DNA of 64,000 bases from Sinorhizobium numidicum (GTDB lineage: Bacteria > Pseudomonadota > Alphaproteobacteria > Rhizobiales > Rhizobiaceae), in the NCBI RefSeq assembly GCF_029892045.1, contig NZ_CP120367.1, forward strand, positions 1,426,001-1,490,000, in the 5' to 3' direction. The position numbers and the translations under genes are program-made. Below the pieces are notes generated by a model. The model saw only the letters and a program-made list of their open reading frames with translations. It was not told the DNA's origin and did not search any database. Shown here piece by piece: positions 17,814 to 26,007 of the stretch (the first letter of the stretch is position 1; the number at the start of each line of letters is the position of its first letter).

Positions 17814-18665
17814 ATGAAGGTCGGCATGTGCATGTTTCTCTGGACGACGAGCGTCGGCCGGAAACACGAGAAGCTACTCCGGGACATCAAGGCAACAGGC
17901 TTCGACGGCGTCGAGATTCCGATCTTCGAGGGCACGCCGGACGACTACCGTCGGCTCGGCGCGCTGCTCGATGGGATAGGGCTGGAGCGCACGGCCATCT
18001 CCGCCATGAGCAACCCTTCCATGAACCTGATCTCGCCTGATGCGGCGACGCGCAAGCGCGGCATCGCCTACATGCAATGGGCTATCGACTGCGCAGCCGC
18101 CCTCCGCGCCGACACGTTGAGCGGCCCGCTACATTCCACGCTCGGCCAGTTCTCCGGCACCGGGCCGACCGCTGCGGAGCTGAAGCGGTCCGTTTCCTCG
18201 CAGCGCGCGATCGGCGACCATGCTGCCAAGCGCGGCATCACCGTGGCGCTCGAGGCGCTGAACCGCTTCGAATGCTATCTCGTCAATACGATGGACGACC
18301 TTGCCGACCATATCGATGCGATTGGACATCCGAATATTCGTGCCATGTACGATACGTTCCATAGCAATATCGAGGAAGCCGATCCCATCGGAGCCTTCAC
18401 CCGCAACAAGGACCGCATCGTACACGTCCACATTTCGGAGAACGACCGCGGCGTGCCGGGCCGCGGGAACATCCCGTGGACCGAGACCTTCAAGGCGATC
18501 CGCACGAGCGGCTATGACGGCTGGCTGACGATCGAGGCTTTCGGTCGCGCATTAAAGGACCTTGCGGCCGCAACGAAGGTCTGGCGCGATTTCTCCGAGA
18601 CGCCCGAAGCGGTCTATCGCGATGGATACCGTCACATCCGCAACGGATGGCAGGCAGCGGCATGA
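17814..18665 (+). CDS. Sugar phosphate isomerase/epimerase (tagatose/psicose 3-epimerase-like)
   Basis: A 283-residue TIM-barrel epimerase of the D-tagatose/D-psicose 3-epimerase type. Metal ligands fit Glu in VALEALNRFECY, Asp and His in AMYDTFHSNIEEAD, His in IVHVHISENDRG and Glu in LTIEAFGRA; the substrate-binding Arg-Gly pair follows in GVPGRGNIPW. The ATG at 17814 follows GGAGGGAGGA. The long frame open upstream is only the antisense of the minus-strand genes. It is divergent from, and probably co-regulated with, the sugar-acid operon. Confidence 0.88.
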   Translation: MKVGMCMFLWTTSVGRKHEKLLRDIKATGFDGVEIPIFEGTPDDYRRLGALLDGIGLERTAISAMSNPSMNLISPDAATRKRGIAYMQWAIDCAAALRADTLSGPLHSTLGQFSGTGPTAAELKRSVSSQRAIGDHAAKRGITVALEALNRFECYLVNTMDDLADHIDAIGHPNIRAMYDTFHSNIEEADPIGAFTRNKDRIVHVHISENDRGVPGRGNIPWTETFKAIRTSGYDGWLTIEAFGRALKDLAAATKVWRDFSETPEAVYRDGYRHIRNGWQAAA

Positions 18666-18747
18666 CGGGCGCCCTGCCGATGGACGAAATCAAAGAGGCT
18701 CAAGGGCATCCCGCTTTCCAGCGGCACCGCTGGAAGCGGACAAGATG

Positions 18748-18808
18748 CTCTAGAATCTAGAGTGCTAGAGCGTCCTTTGCGCGTTCAGTTGAACGCACGG
18801 CGCTCTAG
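18748..18808. repeat. Palindromic repeat, RIME-related
   Basis: Two palindromes: CTCTAGAATCTAGAG (18748-18762), and 18765-18808 with outer arms CTAGAGCG/CGCTCTAG and an inner hairpin GCGTTCAGTTGAACGC. The design resembles the outer-inner stem of RIME but with a different sequence. The rest of 18666-19110 holds a full RIME copy and no gene. Confidence 0.6.
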
Positions 18809-18943
18809 CCGGAATGGCCCTGCGCTGCATCTTCCCGCACGCGATCAGGAGCGGCGGAAGGAGACATTCGGGCGAATTCAGCTGAGCCGTCACTTGCCAC
18901 CACTGAAGCGTGGCGGCGTGCAGCTTTCGCTTAAGCTGGACAG

Positions 18944-19046
18944 CTACAGCGCCGTGCGTCTTTTCAGACGCACAAAGGTCGCGGTAGCACTTTGAATTGC
19001 TGCATGTTTCCTTAAATCGGTTCCGATTTAAGGAAACATGCAGTAG
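18944..19046. repeat. RIME-type mosaic repeat (copy A)
   Basis: A full-length element of about 103 bp. The first palindrome is CTACAGCGCCGTGCGTC...GACGCAC...GTAG. The second is CTGCATGTTTCCTTAAATCGG with its inverted partner ending ACATGCAGTAG. It is the best preserved reference copy in the window and lies between the plus-strand epimerase and the convergent nanA-like gene. Confidence 0.85.
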
Positions 19047-19110
19047 CCACCAAGCGCCTGACCTTCCGTCGGCAGGTCAGTTAGCTCCGTGCTTGAACGC
19101 GACACATGGG

Positions 19111-20028
19111 CTATGACTCCCCGCTAGCCGCCGCTCCCGCCGCGCGATCTTCGCGCCAGGCGAGGACAGGCGCTATGGCCTCGCGAAGCACGGCGAGATC
19201 CGACGCTTCGATCTTTCGGAAGGGACGCCGCGAAGTCCCGCAGCGGACGCCCATAATGCCGAGCAACGCCTTGGACCCGGGCATGACGCCTACCCTGATC
19301 AGCACCTGGATCACGCGGTTGGCCATGACCTGCAGCCGCCGGGCTTCTTCGATCCGCCCTTCCGCTGCGCACGTCCGCAGGGTGACGAACACGTCTCCCA
19401 TGAAGTTATAGGTCGTGCCGATCGCACCCTGTGCCCCCATCGCAAAGCCGGCGAGGCACATTTCGTCATAGCCGTTGTAGACGATCGCCTCAGGTACTGC
19501 ATGGCGAATGCGTTCGAGCTGGAACATGTCGCTCGACGTATGCTTAATACCGATAATGTTCGGATGCGAGAGAAGCTCGACCAGTTCGGGTAGGGTGAAG
19601 CCACTGGTGCGGGCGGGAAAATTGTAGACGATGAGCGGCAAGCCAGAGGCGTCGGCCAGCTCTCGATAGTGCGCCATGACTTCGGGCCGGGAGAAATCGT
19701 AGTAGAAAGGCGGGATGGCGGAGATCGCTTGGTAGCCGGCCTTGGCCGCGTGCTCTGAAAGCCGCAGCGCGTCTCGCGTCGCGATCGTGCCGACATGGGC
19801 GATGAGCTTTAGCCGGCCCTCCGCCGCGGCAGCGACATCGGAGAGACAGGCAGCGCGCTCCTCGAGCGACTGCAGCATCGCTTCGCCCGAGCTGCCCCCC
19901 ACATAGACGCCGTCAACACCAAGCCGGACCTGAAAATCGAGGAGCGGGCCGATGGCCTGCCGGTCGATGGCCTCGTCTTCGGAAAAGGGAGTAAGGAGGG
20001 CTGAATAAATCCCTTCGGGTTTCATCAT
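19111..20028 (-). CDS. N-acetylneuraminate lyase-like aldolase (DHDPS/NAL family)
   Basis: A 305-residue class I aldolase. The Schiff-base Lys is in IIGIKHTSSDM and the catalytic Tyr in IVYNFPARTSGFTL. The segment YNGYDEMCLAGFAMGAQGAIGTTYNFMG closely resembles the NanA subgroup (YNGYDE, G-x-IG-TYN). It should cleave a 2-keto sugar acid to pyruvate and an aldehyde sugar, sialic acid being the leading candidate. The ATG at 20028 was taken; a TTG at 20043 overlaps the previous stop (TTGA) and is an alternative. It is last gene of the nanR-TRAP operon. Confidence 0.8.
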   Translation of the reverse strand: MMKPEGIYSALLTPFSEDEAIDRQAIGPLLDFQVRLGVDGVYVGGSSGEAMLQSLEERAACLSDVAAAAEGRLKLIAHVGTIATRDALRLSEHAAKAGYQAISAIPPFYYDFSRPEVMAHYRELADASGLPLIVYNFPARTSGFTLPELVELLSHPNIIGIKHTSSDMFQLERIRHAVPEAIVYNGYDEMCLAGFAMGAQGAIGTTYNFMGDVFVTLRTCAAEGRIEEARRLQVMANRVIQVLIRVGVMPGSKALLGIMGVRCGTSRRPFRKIEASDLAVLREAIAPVLAWREDRAAGAAASGES

Positions 20029-20039
20029 TGTGATCGCTT

Positions 20040-20975
20040 TCAAAGGCTCGTGGAGAAAAGCTCGGGCAGTTCGTGGCGGGCCGCAGCGCCAAGCTGCATG
20101 ACCGCCTCATTGGGGGCGGAAGTGTAAGGCCAGAGCAGCTCCGGACCGATAGGGCACCAGCGGCCTGCTGTAGCCATCGCCTTGTCGAGGGCGGCGTTCG
20201 ACAGGCCGTAGCGCGCGGCAAGCGGGAGGACATGTTCCTTCATGAAGCAGACGACGCGGGCCTCGAACGCGAGGGCAGCCGTAGGATTCTCCCCGAGCTG
20301 CCGCCACCACCGCACAGCGCCGGCGGGGCTCAGGCACGCGACATTCGAATAGGAGCCGCGGCCGCCGGCGAGGCAGCCGCTCGCCATGAAATGCCCGGGA
20401 ATAAAGACGGCGAGATCCGGCAGTTTTCGGCGAAGTTCTTCGTACCAGATTTCATCGCCTCCAGGCAGCTTTGCGCCGATAAGCGTGGGCACAGCGGCCC
20501 TGAGCTTTGCGATCTCGTCGAGGCTCAGCCGGCGCTTGGCGTGCGGCGGATTGTAGAGGACCAGCGGAATGTCAGGCGCTGTTGCCGTCATGCCGGAAAA
20601 AAAACGCTCCGCTTCGTCATAGCTGGGTGCCCACCAGTCGGGCAGGGTGACCTGAACGGCATCGGGCCGTAGTGATGCGACACGGGCCAGCCGCTCGCGT
20701 GCGACGCGTGCATTCGTGTGCGAAACGCCGATCTGGAAAGGCAGGCCAACCGTGCGGCAGAAATCGGCGACCACTTGGCTCAGCCGGTCGAACTCTTCTT
20801 CCGTTTGGCTATGAAATTCGCCTGCCGTGCCGTTGGTGTAGATGCCCTGCAGTCCGCTCCCGTGAAGCATCGATAGCTGCTCTTGCAAGGCGGACCATTC
20901 GATCCCCCCTCTTTGATCGACCGGCAAAAGCACCGCTCCCCATATGCCTTCGAATGGTTTGGCGGGAAGACTCAC
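20040..20975 (-). CDS. Dihydrodipicolinate synthase family protein
   Basis: A 311-residue second DHDPS/NAL-superfamily protein, only distantly like its neighbour. The Schiff-base Lys is in LIGAKLPGGDEI and the Tyr in LVLYNPPHAKR; the N-terminal IYTNGTAGEFHSQTEEE replaces the usual GGTTGE loop. The GTG at 20975 overlaps the dctM-type stop by 4 nt (GTGA), so translation is coupled. Having two lyase-fold enzymes in one operon suggests a second keto acid or a modified sialic acid. The substrate is not assigned. Confidence 0.8.
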   Translation of the reverse strand: MSLPAKPFEGIWGAVLLPVDQRGGIEWSALQEQLSMLHGSGLQGIYTNGTAGEFHSQTEEEFDRLSQVVADFCRTVGLPFQIGVSHTNARVARERLARVASLRPDAVQVTLPDWWAPSYDEAERFFSGMTATAPDIPLVLYNPPHAKRRLSLDEIAKLRAAVPTLIGAKLPGGDEIWYEELRRKLPDLAVFIPGHFMASGCLAGGRGSYSNVACLSPAGAVRWWRQLGENPTAALAFEARVVCFMKEHVLPLAARYGLSNAALDKAMATAGRWCPIGPELLWPYTSAPNEAVMQLGAAARHELPELFSTSL

Positions 20976-22252
20976 CGGGCAGCTCCGAGCATCTGGTCGG
21001 GAATGAAGGTGACGAGTGCTGGAAAGACGGTGATCAGCACCAGGACGATGATGAGCGGAACGAGCAGGGGGAGGATACCGCGAGCAAGCACGCCGAAGGA
21101 AATGTTGGCGACCTTCGAAACCACGAAGAGCGCCACGCCCATGGGCGGCGTCAATATGCCGATCATCAGGTTGAATACCACGATCACACCGAAATGGACG
21201 GGATCGATGCCGTATTGAAGTGCGGTCGGAACCAGCACCGGCACCACGAGCAGCAGGATCGCCAAAGCCTCGATGAACGTGCCGAGCGCAAGCAGCATGA
21301 GGTTCACCAGGATGAGGAAGGTCAGCGGGTCATCCGCATAGGTGAGGAAGAACGCGGCCACATGCTGAGGCACCTGTTCGCGCGCGATCACGTAGCCGAA
21401 CAGCGACACGCCCATGATAAGAAGGCCGACGGCAGCGGTGTGGCTCACCGTCTCGCGGAGCACGGTCACGAGTTTGGCGAACGTAATTTCGCGGTAGACT
21501 ACGACACCCAGGAAGAGAGCATAGCAGGCCGCGACCACGGCAGCCTCGGTCGGCGAGAATATTCCCGCAAAGATGCCGCCGATGATGATGAAAGGCGTCA
21601 TGAGCGGGAAGAGCGCGCGCCAGAAGGTGGACCAGATCCGGCGAACGCTGGCGCGCTGCTCGGTCGCATAGTTCCGCCGCCATGCGATGACATAGACCAT
21701 GACCATGAGCGAGGCGGCGCAAAGGAGACCCGGCACGATACCGCCCAGGAAAAGGCCCCCGATCGAGGTGTTGGCAATCACGCCGTAGACCACGAGGGGA
21801 ATGGAGGGCGGGATGAGCGGCCCGATGATGGCGGACGCGGCCGTGATAGAACCGGAGAACTGCTCGTCATAGCCGGCGTCGCGCATGGCCTTGATCTCAA
21901 GCTGACCAAGGCCGGCAGCATCGGCGACGGCCGAGCCGGACATGCCGGAGAACATCACGCTCGCCATGATGTTCACATGGCCGAGCCCGCCCCGGACGTG
22001 GCCGACAAGTGCCTTGGCGAAATCGAAAATACGCTCGGTCACGCCGGAAAGATTCATCAATTGGGCTGTGAGGATAAAGAAGGGAACGGCAAGAAGCGGG
22101 AAGCTGTTGAGGCCGGCGACCATGCGCTGCCCGGCAAAATTCAGTCCCGTACCCTGCCAGAGCATATAGGCGAGCGCCGCCACGATGAGTGTGAAGCCTA
22201 CCGGCATGCCGGCGATCAGAAGAGCAAACCATCCGCCGAAGAGGGCCGTCAT
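20972..22252 (-). CDS. TRAP transporter large permease (DctM/SiaM type)
   Basis: A 426-residue inner-membrane protein with about 12 helices. The DctM hallmarks include GVTERIFDFAKALVGHVRGGLGH, ASVMFSGMSGSAVADAAGLGQLEIKAM and PLIPPSIPLVVYGV. It carries the ion-coupled transport path. The start ATG at 22252 follows the small-permease stop directly (TAG-ATG). Context with a SiaP-like binding protein and a NanR-like regulator indicates sialic acid uptake. Large and small permeases are separate here, unlike the fused SiaQM of Haemophilus. Confidence 0.9.
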   Translation of the reverse strand: MTALFGGWFALLIAGMPVGFTLIVAALAYMLWQGTGLNFAGQRMVAGLNSFPLLAVPFFILTAQLMNLSGVTERIFDFAKALVGHVRGGLGHVNIMASVMFSGMSGSAVADAAGLGQLEIKAMRDAGYDEQFSGSITAASAIIGPLIPPSIPLVVYGVIANTSIGGLFLGGIVPGLLCAASLMVMVYVIAWRRNYATEQRASVRRIWSTFWRALFPLMTPFIIIGGIFAGIFSPTEAAVVAACYALFLGVVVYREITFAKLVTVLRETVSHTAAVGLLIMGVSLFGYVIAREQVPQHVAAFFLTYADDPLTFLILVNLMLLALGTFIEALAILLLVVPVLVPTALQYGIDPVHFGVIVVFNLMIGILTPPMGVALFVVSKVANISFGVLARGILPLLVPLIIVLVLITVFPALVTFIPDQMLGAAR

Positions 22253-22771
22253 CTAGAGATACCTTTCGGAAGGGGCATTCATGACCTCATGCCCGCCACT
22301 CAAAAGCGTTCGGGCATCCCGCGCCATGACAAGCATGATCCGGATAGAAGCCAACAGGCCGAAAACAGGCAAAGCTCCGTAGAGCCAGGATTCCGGCACG
22401 CCGATCGCAATCGACATCACCCTGTGGGCGCGCATGGCGCCGAAGGCGCCGTAATAGACGAGGATGAAAAGGGCGGCGAGCACCAGAAGGTCCAGAACGA
22501 GGCGCAGTATGAGCTGCGCCCGCTCCGGAAGCATCAGCGGCACGATGTCCATGGTAATGTGCGTCCGCGAGGTGATGCCCTCTGCCGCGCCAAGCGCCAC
22601 CAGCCATACGAAGGCGTAGCGCGCGGCCTCCTCCGTCCAGAACAGCGGATCGCGGAGGATGAACCGGGTGATGATCTGCAGCGCGATTACGACGAAGGCG
22701 AAGACCAGGAGAATCGCGGCCAGCGTCTCTTCGATGTGGGTAAGTCTTCGCCAGCGGCTTGGATTGGCCAT
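22253..22771 (-). CDS. TRAP transporter small permease (DctQ/SiaQ type)
   Basis: A 172-residue four-helix inner-membrane protein of the DctQ family. WTEEAARYAFVWLVALGAAEG and the following TRTHITMDIVP are the family's central motif, between helices 1 and 3. It lies between the binding protein (53 bp upstream) and the large permease (immediately downstream). ATG 22771 was kept because the N-terminus ANPSRWRRLTHIEETLAA fits the family. Confidence 0.9.
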   Translation of the reverse strand: MANPSRWRRLTHIEETLAAILLVFAFVVIALQIITRFILRDPLFWTEEAARYAFVWLVALGAAEGITSRTHITMDIVPLMLPERAQLILRLVLDLLVLAALFILVYYGAFGAMRAHRVMSIAIGVPESWLYGALPVFGLLASIRIMLVMARDARTLLSGGHEVMNAPSERYL

Positions 22772-22824
22772 GGTTGAATATCCGGAGTTAGAGGCGCTGC
22801 CGCGAGCGGCAGCGCCTAGACGGT

Positions 22825-23796
22825 CTAACGGAGATCGAGCAACGTCTGCACGGTGCCGGCACCGAACTGCGCATCCAGATCCGCATAGACAGGCTTCATC
22901 GCCTCGCGGAAGGCGGCCTTGTCAGGCTCGACCACGGTGATGCCGCGCTCGCGGAAAGCGTCGACGAGGCTTGCTTCCTTTTCCGTGACCAGCTTGTTAT
23001 TGACGCCGCCGCCCGCCTCGAAAGCCTCGATCACGACCTTCTGGTCGGCGGGTTCCAGCGCGTTCCATGTATCTTCCGACATGAGGATGAGCTGGTCCTG
23101 AACCAGATGTCCGGTCAAAGACACATGTGACTGCACCTCGGTGAACTTCATCGCGTCGATGATGGGCAGCGGGTTTTCCTGGCCGTCAACCTGGTTGGTT
23201 TGAAGGGCAAGATAGACCTCCGCGAAAGCCACCGGCGTGGGGCTGGCACCCATCGCCTTCGCCCAGGTGAGAAGCGGCGCCGAGTTCGGCACGCGCAACT
23301 TCATGCCGGCGAAATCGGCAGGTTTTTCGATTGGTTTTTTCGCAGTCGTGTGCCGCGTCCCGAAATACCAGGAATCGACCGTGCGCCACTTGTGCTCGTT
23401 TCGCATCTCCTCGACGATTCCTTTACCCCAGTCGGAGGCGATAATCTTTTGCAGATGATCGAAATCACCGACCACATAGGCCGTGCTGGCCACCACCGCG
23501 CGCGGAACCCAGGCATCCATCCCGCCGAACGGGTTGAGCGTGAAGTCGAGCTCGCCGAGCGTGACCTGCTCCATCATCTCGGTGAAGGTACCGAGTTGGG
23601 AATTGGGGAAGATTTCCAGCGTCAGCCGGCCACCGGATTTCTCCTTGATGATGCGCGCCGCCTCCGTGACGCCTTCAAATTGCGGATCGCCAGCAGTGCC
23701 TTGCATGCCCAGCCTCAGCGTGCGTGTCTCTTGGGCCGAGACTGGCGATGCCATGAGCAGGCCCGCGAGGGCGAGCGAAATCAATCCTGTTTTCAT
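22825..23796 (-). CDS. siaP: TRAP transporter binding protein, SiaP-like
   Basis: A 323-residue periplasmic DctP-family protein with a cleavable signal (MKTGLISLALAGLLMASPVSA). The segment GMKLRVPNSAPLLTWAKAMG, then ASPTPVAFAEVYLALQTNQV and DGQENPLP, closely follows SiaP of Haemophilus, including the Arg that binds the carboxylate. Predicted ligand is N-acetylneuraminate or a close keto acid. The ATG at 23796 follows AGGGAGGAA; the longer frame overlaps the regulator gene. It is second gene of the nanR operon, 28 bp after nanR. Confidence 0.85.
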   Translation of the reverse strand: MKTGLISLALAGLLMASPVSAQETRTLRLGMQGTAGDPQFEGVTEAARIIKEKSGGRLTLEIFPNSQLGTFTEMMEQVTLGELDFTLNPFGGMDAWVPRAVVASTAYVVGDFDHLQKIIASDWGKGIVEEMRNEHKWRTVDSWYFGTRHTTAKKPIEKPADFAGMKLRVPNSAPLLTWAKAMGASPTPVAFAEVYLALQTNQVDGQENPLPIIDAMKFTEVQSHVSLTGHLVQDQLILMSEDTWNALEPADQKVVIEAFEAGGGVNNKLVTEKEASLVDAFRERGITVVEPDKAAFREAMKPVYADLDAQFGAGTVQTLLDLR

Positions 23797-23824
23797 TGAA
23801 TATTCCTCCCTTATCGTATCGCCC

Positions 23825-24526
23825 TTATGGGCTTTTTCGTCTGTATTTGCGTTCCGCATTCTCCAGATGCTCGCGCATGACACGGCCGGCACGCTCCGGA
23901 TCGCGCGCGCGGATTGCCTCCACGATCGCGACATGCCCCTCGAAACTCTCCCTGTTCGAAATCTCCGGCCGGGCCGGCAAAGGCCGCTGACCGATCAGCC
24001 AATCGACGAAAGCATCGTGGACGGCGACGAAAATGGGATTTGAAACCATCTCGGTCAGCGTCCGATGAAAGGCGACATCGGTCATGGCAAAGGCGCGGGC
24101 CTTGCCGATCGCGGCCTCATTGCGGGCAAGCGCGGCCTCGATTGCCTCGATCTGCTCTGCCGTGGCGTGCGATGCGAGATGGCGCGCGCAGCCTTCCTCC
24201 AGAAACAGGCGTGCCTGCTCGACATTGGCGACACCCTCCGGCCGGCCGAGCAGCATGCGCGCCGCGCCTGCGAGCGAAGACAGGAAATGATCGGGCGTCG
24301 GCCGCGTGACTTTGGCCCGCTCGCCCGTGTTGATCTTCACGAGGCCCATGCGCTCCAACGCATAGAGCGCTTCGCGGATCGACGGCCGCCCGACCCCAAA
24401 CATTTCCATCAGGTCCCGCTCGGAGGGGAGCGTGCTGCCCAAAGGATAAATCTCCTCGCGGATCATCTCCTCGATCCGGAGCCGGACTTCATCGGAGAGT
24501 TTTTTGCGGATAGCGAGCGCGGTCAT
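23825..24526 (-). CDS. nanR: NanR-like GntR family regulator
   Basis: A 233-residue FCD-type GntR protein strongly resembling E. coli NanR, the sialic-acid-responsive repressor. Matching segments are RKKLSDEV..IEEMI, LPSERDLMEMFGVGRPSIRE, MGLVKINTGERAKVTRP and the ligand-domain LTEMVSNPIFVAVHDAFVDW and GHVAIVEAIRARDPERA. It heads its own operon (siaP, small and large permease, two lyase-family genes), so autoregulation is expected. The start at 24526 lacks a clear ribosome-binding site; a palindrome abuts it instead. Confidence 0.85.
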   Translation of the reverse strand: MTALAIRKKLSDEVRLRIEEMIREEIYPLGSTLPSERDLMEMFGVGRPSIREALYALERMGLVKINTGERAKVTRPTPDHFLSSLAGAARMLLGRPEGVANVEQARLFLEEGCARHLASHATAEQIEAIEAALARNEAAIGKARAFAMTDVAFHRTLTEMVSNPIFVAVHDAFVDWLIGQRPLPARPEISNRESFEGHVAIVEAIRARDPERAGRVMREHLENAERKYRRKSP

Positions 24527-24529
24527 GGT

Positions 24530-24552
24530 CTAACTGTTAGGGTGTTATACCA
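24530..24552. promoter_or_regulatory. Candidate NanR operator
   Basis: Read on the minus strand, TGGTATA (24552-24546) contains one copy of the GGTATA hexamer known for E. coli NanR. It is followed by the perfect palindrome CTAACAGTTAG (24540-24530), which ends 3 bp before the nanR start codon. Confidence 0.5.
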
Positions 24553-24640
24553 GAAAAGTCAACAGTCGCGCTGCGGCCGTTGCCGGCCGTAAGATGCCAG
24601 TCCGATAGCCGTTTGGACGAACTGCTCACGGCCACCTATT

Positions 24641-24679
24641 GCGGGGGGTGTCGTTCAATGCGCGGGGGTGTCGTTCAAT
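24641..24679. repeat. Short tandem repeat
   Basis: Two adjacent copies of GCGGGGGTGTCGTTCAAT with one or two base differences. No function seen. Apart from this and the RIME copy, the 24553-24913 gap holds nothing recognisable. Confidence 0.5.
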
Positions 24680-24802
24680 CTTCAGGTTGGCATCGCCGCT
24701 TCCGCCGGATGGCTTTCAGCTTTGGCCGATCCTTACAACCGATTCCTCACGTCGGCTTTCCCAATGGGGTTTTTGGCCGTCCTCTCGAGAACGATCGAAG
24801 CG

Positions 24803-24908
24803 CTACAGCGCCGTGCGCCTTTCAGACGCACAAAGGTCGCTGTAGCACTTTGAATTGCTTCATGTTTTTATCCTTAAACCGATGACGATCTAAGGAAACG
24901 TGCAGTAG
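24803..24908. repeat. RIME-type mosaic repeat (copy B, diverged)
   Basis: Same order of palindromes as copy A. The inner palindrome is degraded (CATGTTTTTATCCTTAAACCGATGACGATCTAAGG) and the first arm has a changed loop. It separates the nanR operon from the 3' end of the next ABC operon. Confidence 0.8.
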
Positions 24909-24913
24909 AAATG

Positions 24914-25984
24914 TTACAGGGCCAAGCCGCTGTCACGGTCAAAGACGTGGACGTGGTCGGCGCTGACGTTTGTTTCAAACCGAGCGCCATGGCGGGCGGG
25001 ATATTCGCCGTCCACAATCGCAACGACCGGCTGGCCGGCAAGATCGAAGACCACATGGGTCTGGGCGCCGGTAGGCTCCACCAATAGGGTCTTTCCGGTG
25101 AGCGCCGTCCCGCCGGCGCCGGGGCTTAGATGTTCTGGGCGCAGGCCAATAGTGACGGACTGGCCGACCTTTACCTTCCGATCCGGCGCGATGGTAATTT
25201 TCGAACCGTCGCCGAGGCGTGCGGCCGGCTGGCCGTTGTCGCCCTCTACCGTGCAATCGAGCATATTCATGGCCGGCGAGCCGATGAAGGCGGCGACGAA
25301 GAGATTGGCAGGCCTCTTGTAAAGTTGGAGCGGTGTACCGGTCTGTTCCACCTTGCCCTGATTCAGCACCACGATCTTGTCGGCGAGCGTCATGGCCTCG
25401 ATCTGGTCGTGCGTGACGTAGATAGAGGTTGTCTTAACTTTCTGATGCAGCGTCTTGATCTCGGAACGCATCTGTACACGCAGCTTGGCATCAAGGTTCG
25501 AGAGAGGTTCGTCAAAGAGGAAGATCGCCGGATCGCGCACGATGGCACGACCCATGGCCACGCGCTGGCGCTGACCGCCGGAAAGCTGCGCAGGCTTGCG
25601 GCCAAGCAATGCTGTTAGATCGAGCATGCGCGCGGCTTCGTTTACCCGGCTTTCTATGTCCGCTTTCGGGAAACCTGAAAGCTTCAGATTGAAGCCCATG
25701 TTCTCCGCAACAGTCATATGCGGATAGAGCGCGTAGGACTGGAATACCATGGCGACGTTGCGCTCACGCGGCGTCAGATTATTGACGACCATGCCATCGA
25801 TGGCGATTTCGCCGCTGCTGATCTCCTCGAGACCGGCGATCATGCGCAATAAGGTCGACTTCCCACAGCCGGAAGGGCCGACGAGGGCGATGAATTGGCC
25901 ATCTTCTATCGCAAGCGAGATGTCATGGATGACCTCAAGGGAGGCATAGGCCTTTCGCACATTTCTCAATTCGACCGACGCCAT
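24914..25984 (-). CDS. ABC transporter ATPase, UgpC/MalK type
   Basis: A 356-residue importer ATPase. Walker A is GPSGCGKST, the Q-loop QSYALYPHMTV, the signature LSGGQRQRVAMGRA, Walker B IFLFDEPLSNLDA and the H-loop YVTHDQIEAMTL. The C-terminal TOBE domain runs from about residue 240, including TIGLRPEHLS. The ATG at 25984 has GGAG 9 nt upstream; an in-frame ATG at 25999 is possible. It is the fourth gene of the importer operon (binding protein, two permeases, ATPase). Confidence 0.92.
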   Translation of the reverse strand: MASVELRNVRKAYASLEVIHDISLAIEDGQFIALVGPSGCGKSTLLRMIAGLEEISSGEIAIDGMVVNNLTPRERNVAMVFQSYALYPHMTVAENMGFNLKLSGFPKADIESRVNEAARMLDLTALLGRKPAQLSGGQRQRVAMGRAIVRDPAIFLFDEPLSNLDAKLRVQMRSEIKTLHQKVKTTSIYVTHDQIEAMTLADKIVVLNQGKVEQTGTPLQLYKRPANLFVAAFIGSPAMNMLDCTVEGDNGQPAARLGDGSKITIAPDRKVKVGQSVTIGLRPEHLSPGAGGTALTGKTLLVEPTGAQTHVVFDLAGQPVVAIVDGEYPARHGARFETNVSADHVHVFDRDSGLAL

Positions 25985-26007
25985 ATTCTGTTGCTCCATG
26001 ATTTCGC

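Noticed and set aside
16029..18665. 878-codon plus-strand open frame
   Set aside because: The first 595 codons are antisense to the dehydratase and isomerase genes; only the part from 17814 has a ribosome site and family motifs.
18944..19046. Repeat considered as CRISPR or small RNA
   Set aside because: Copies are dispersed singly rather than in an array with spacers, and their shape fits intergenic mosaic repeats.
20672..22777. 701-codon plus-strand open frame
   Set aside because: Antisense of the TRAP permease genes, with His/Arg/Asp-rich composition typical of shadow frames in high-GC DNA.
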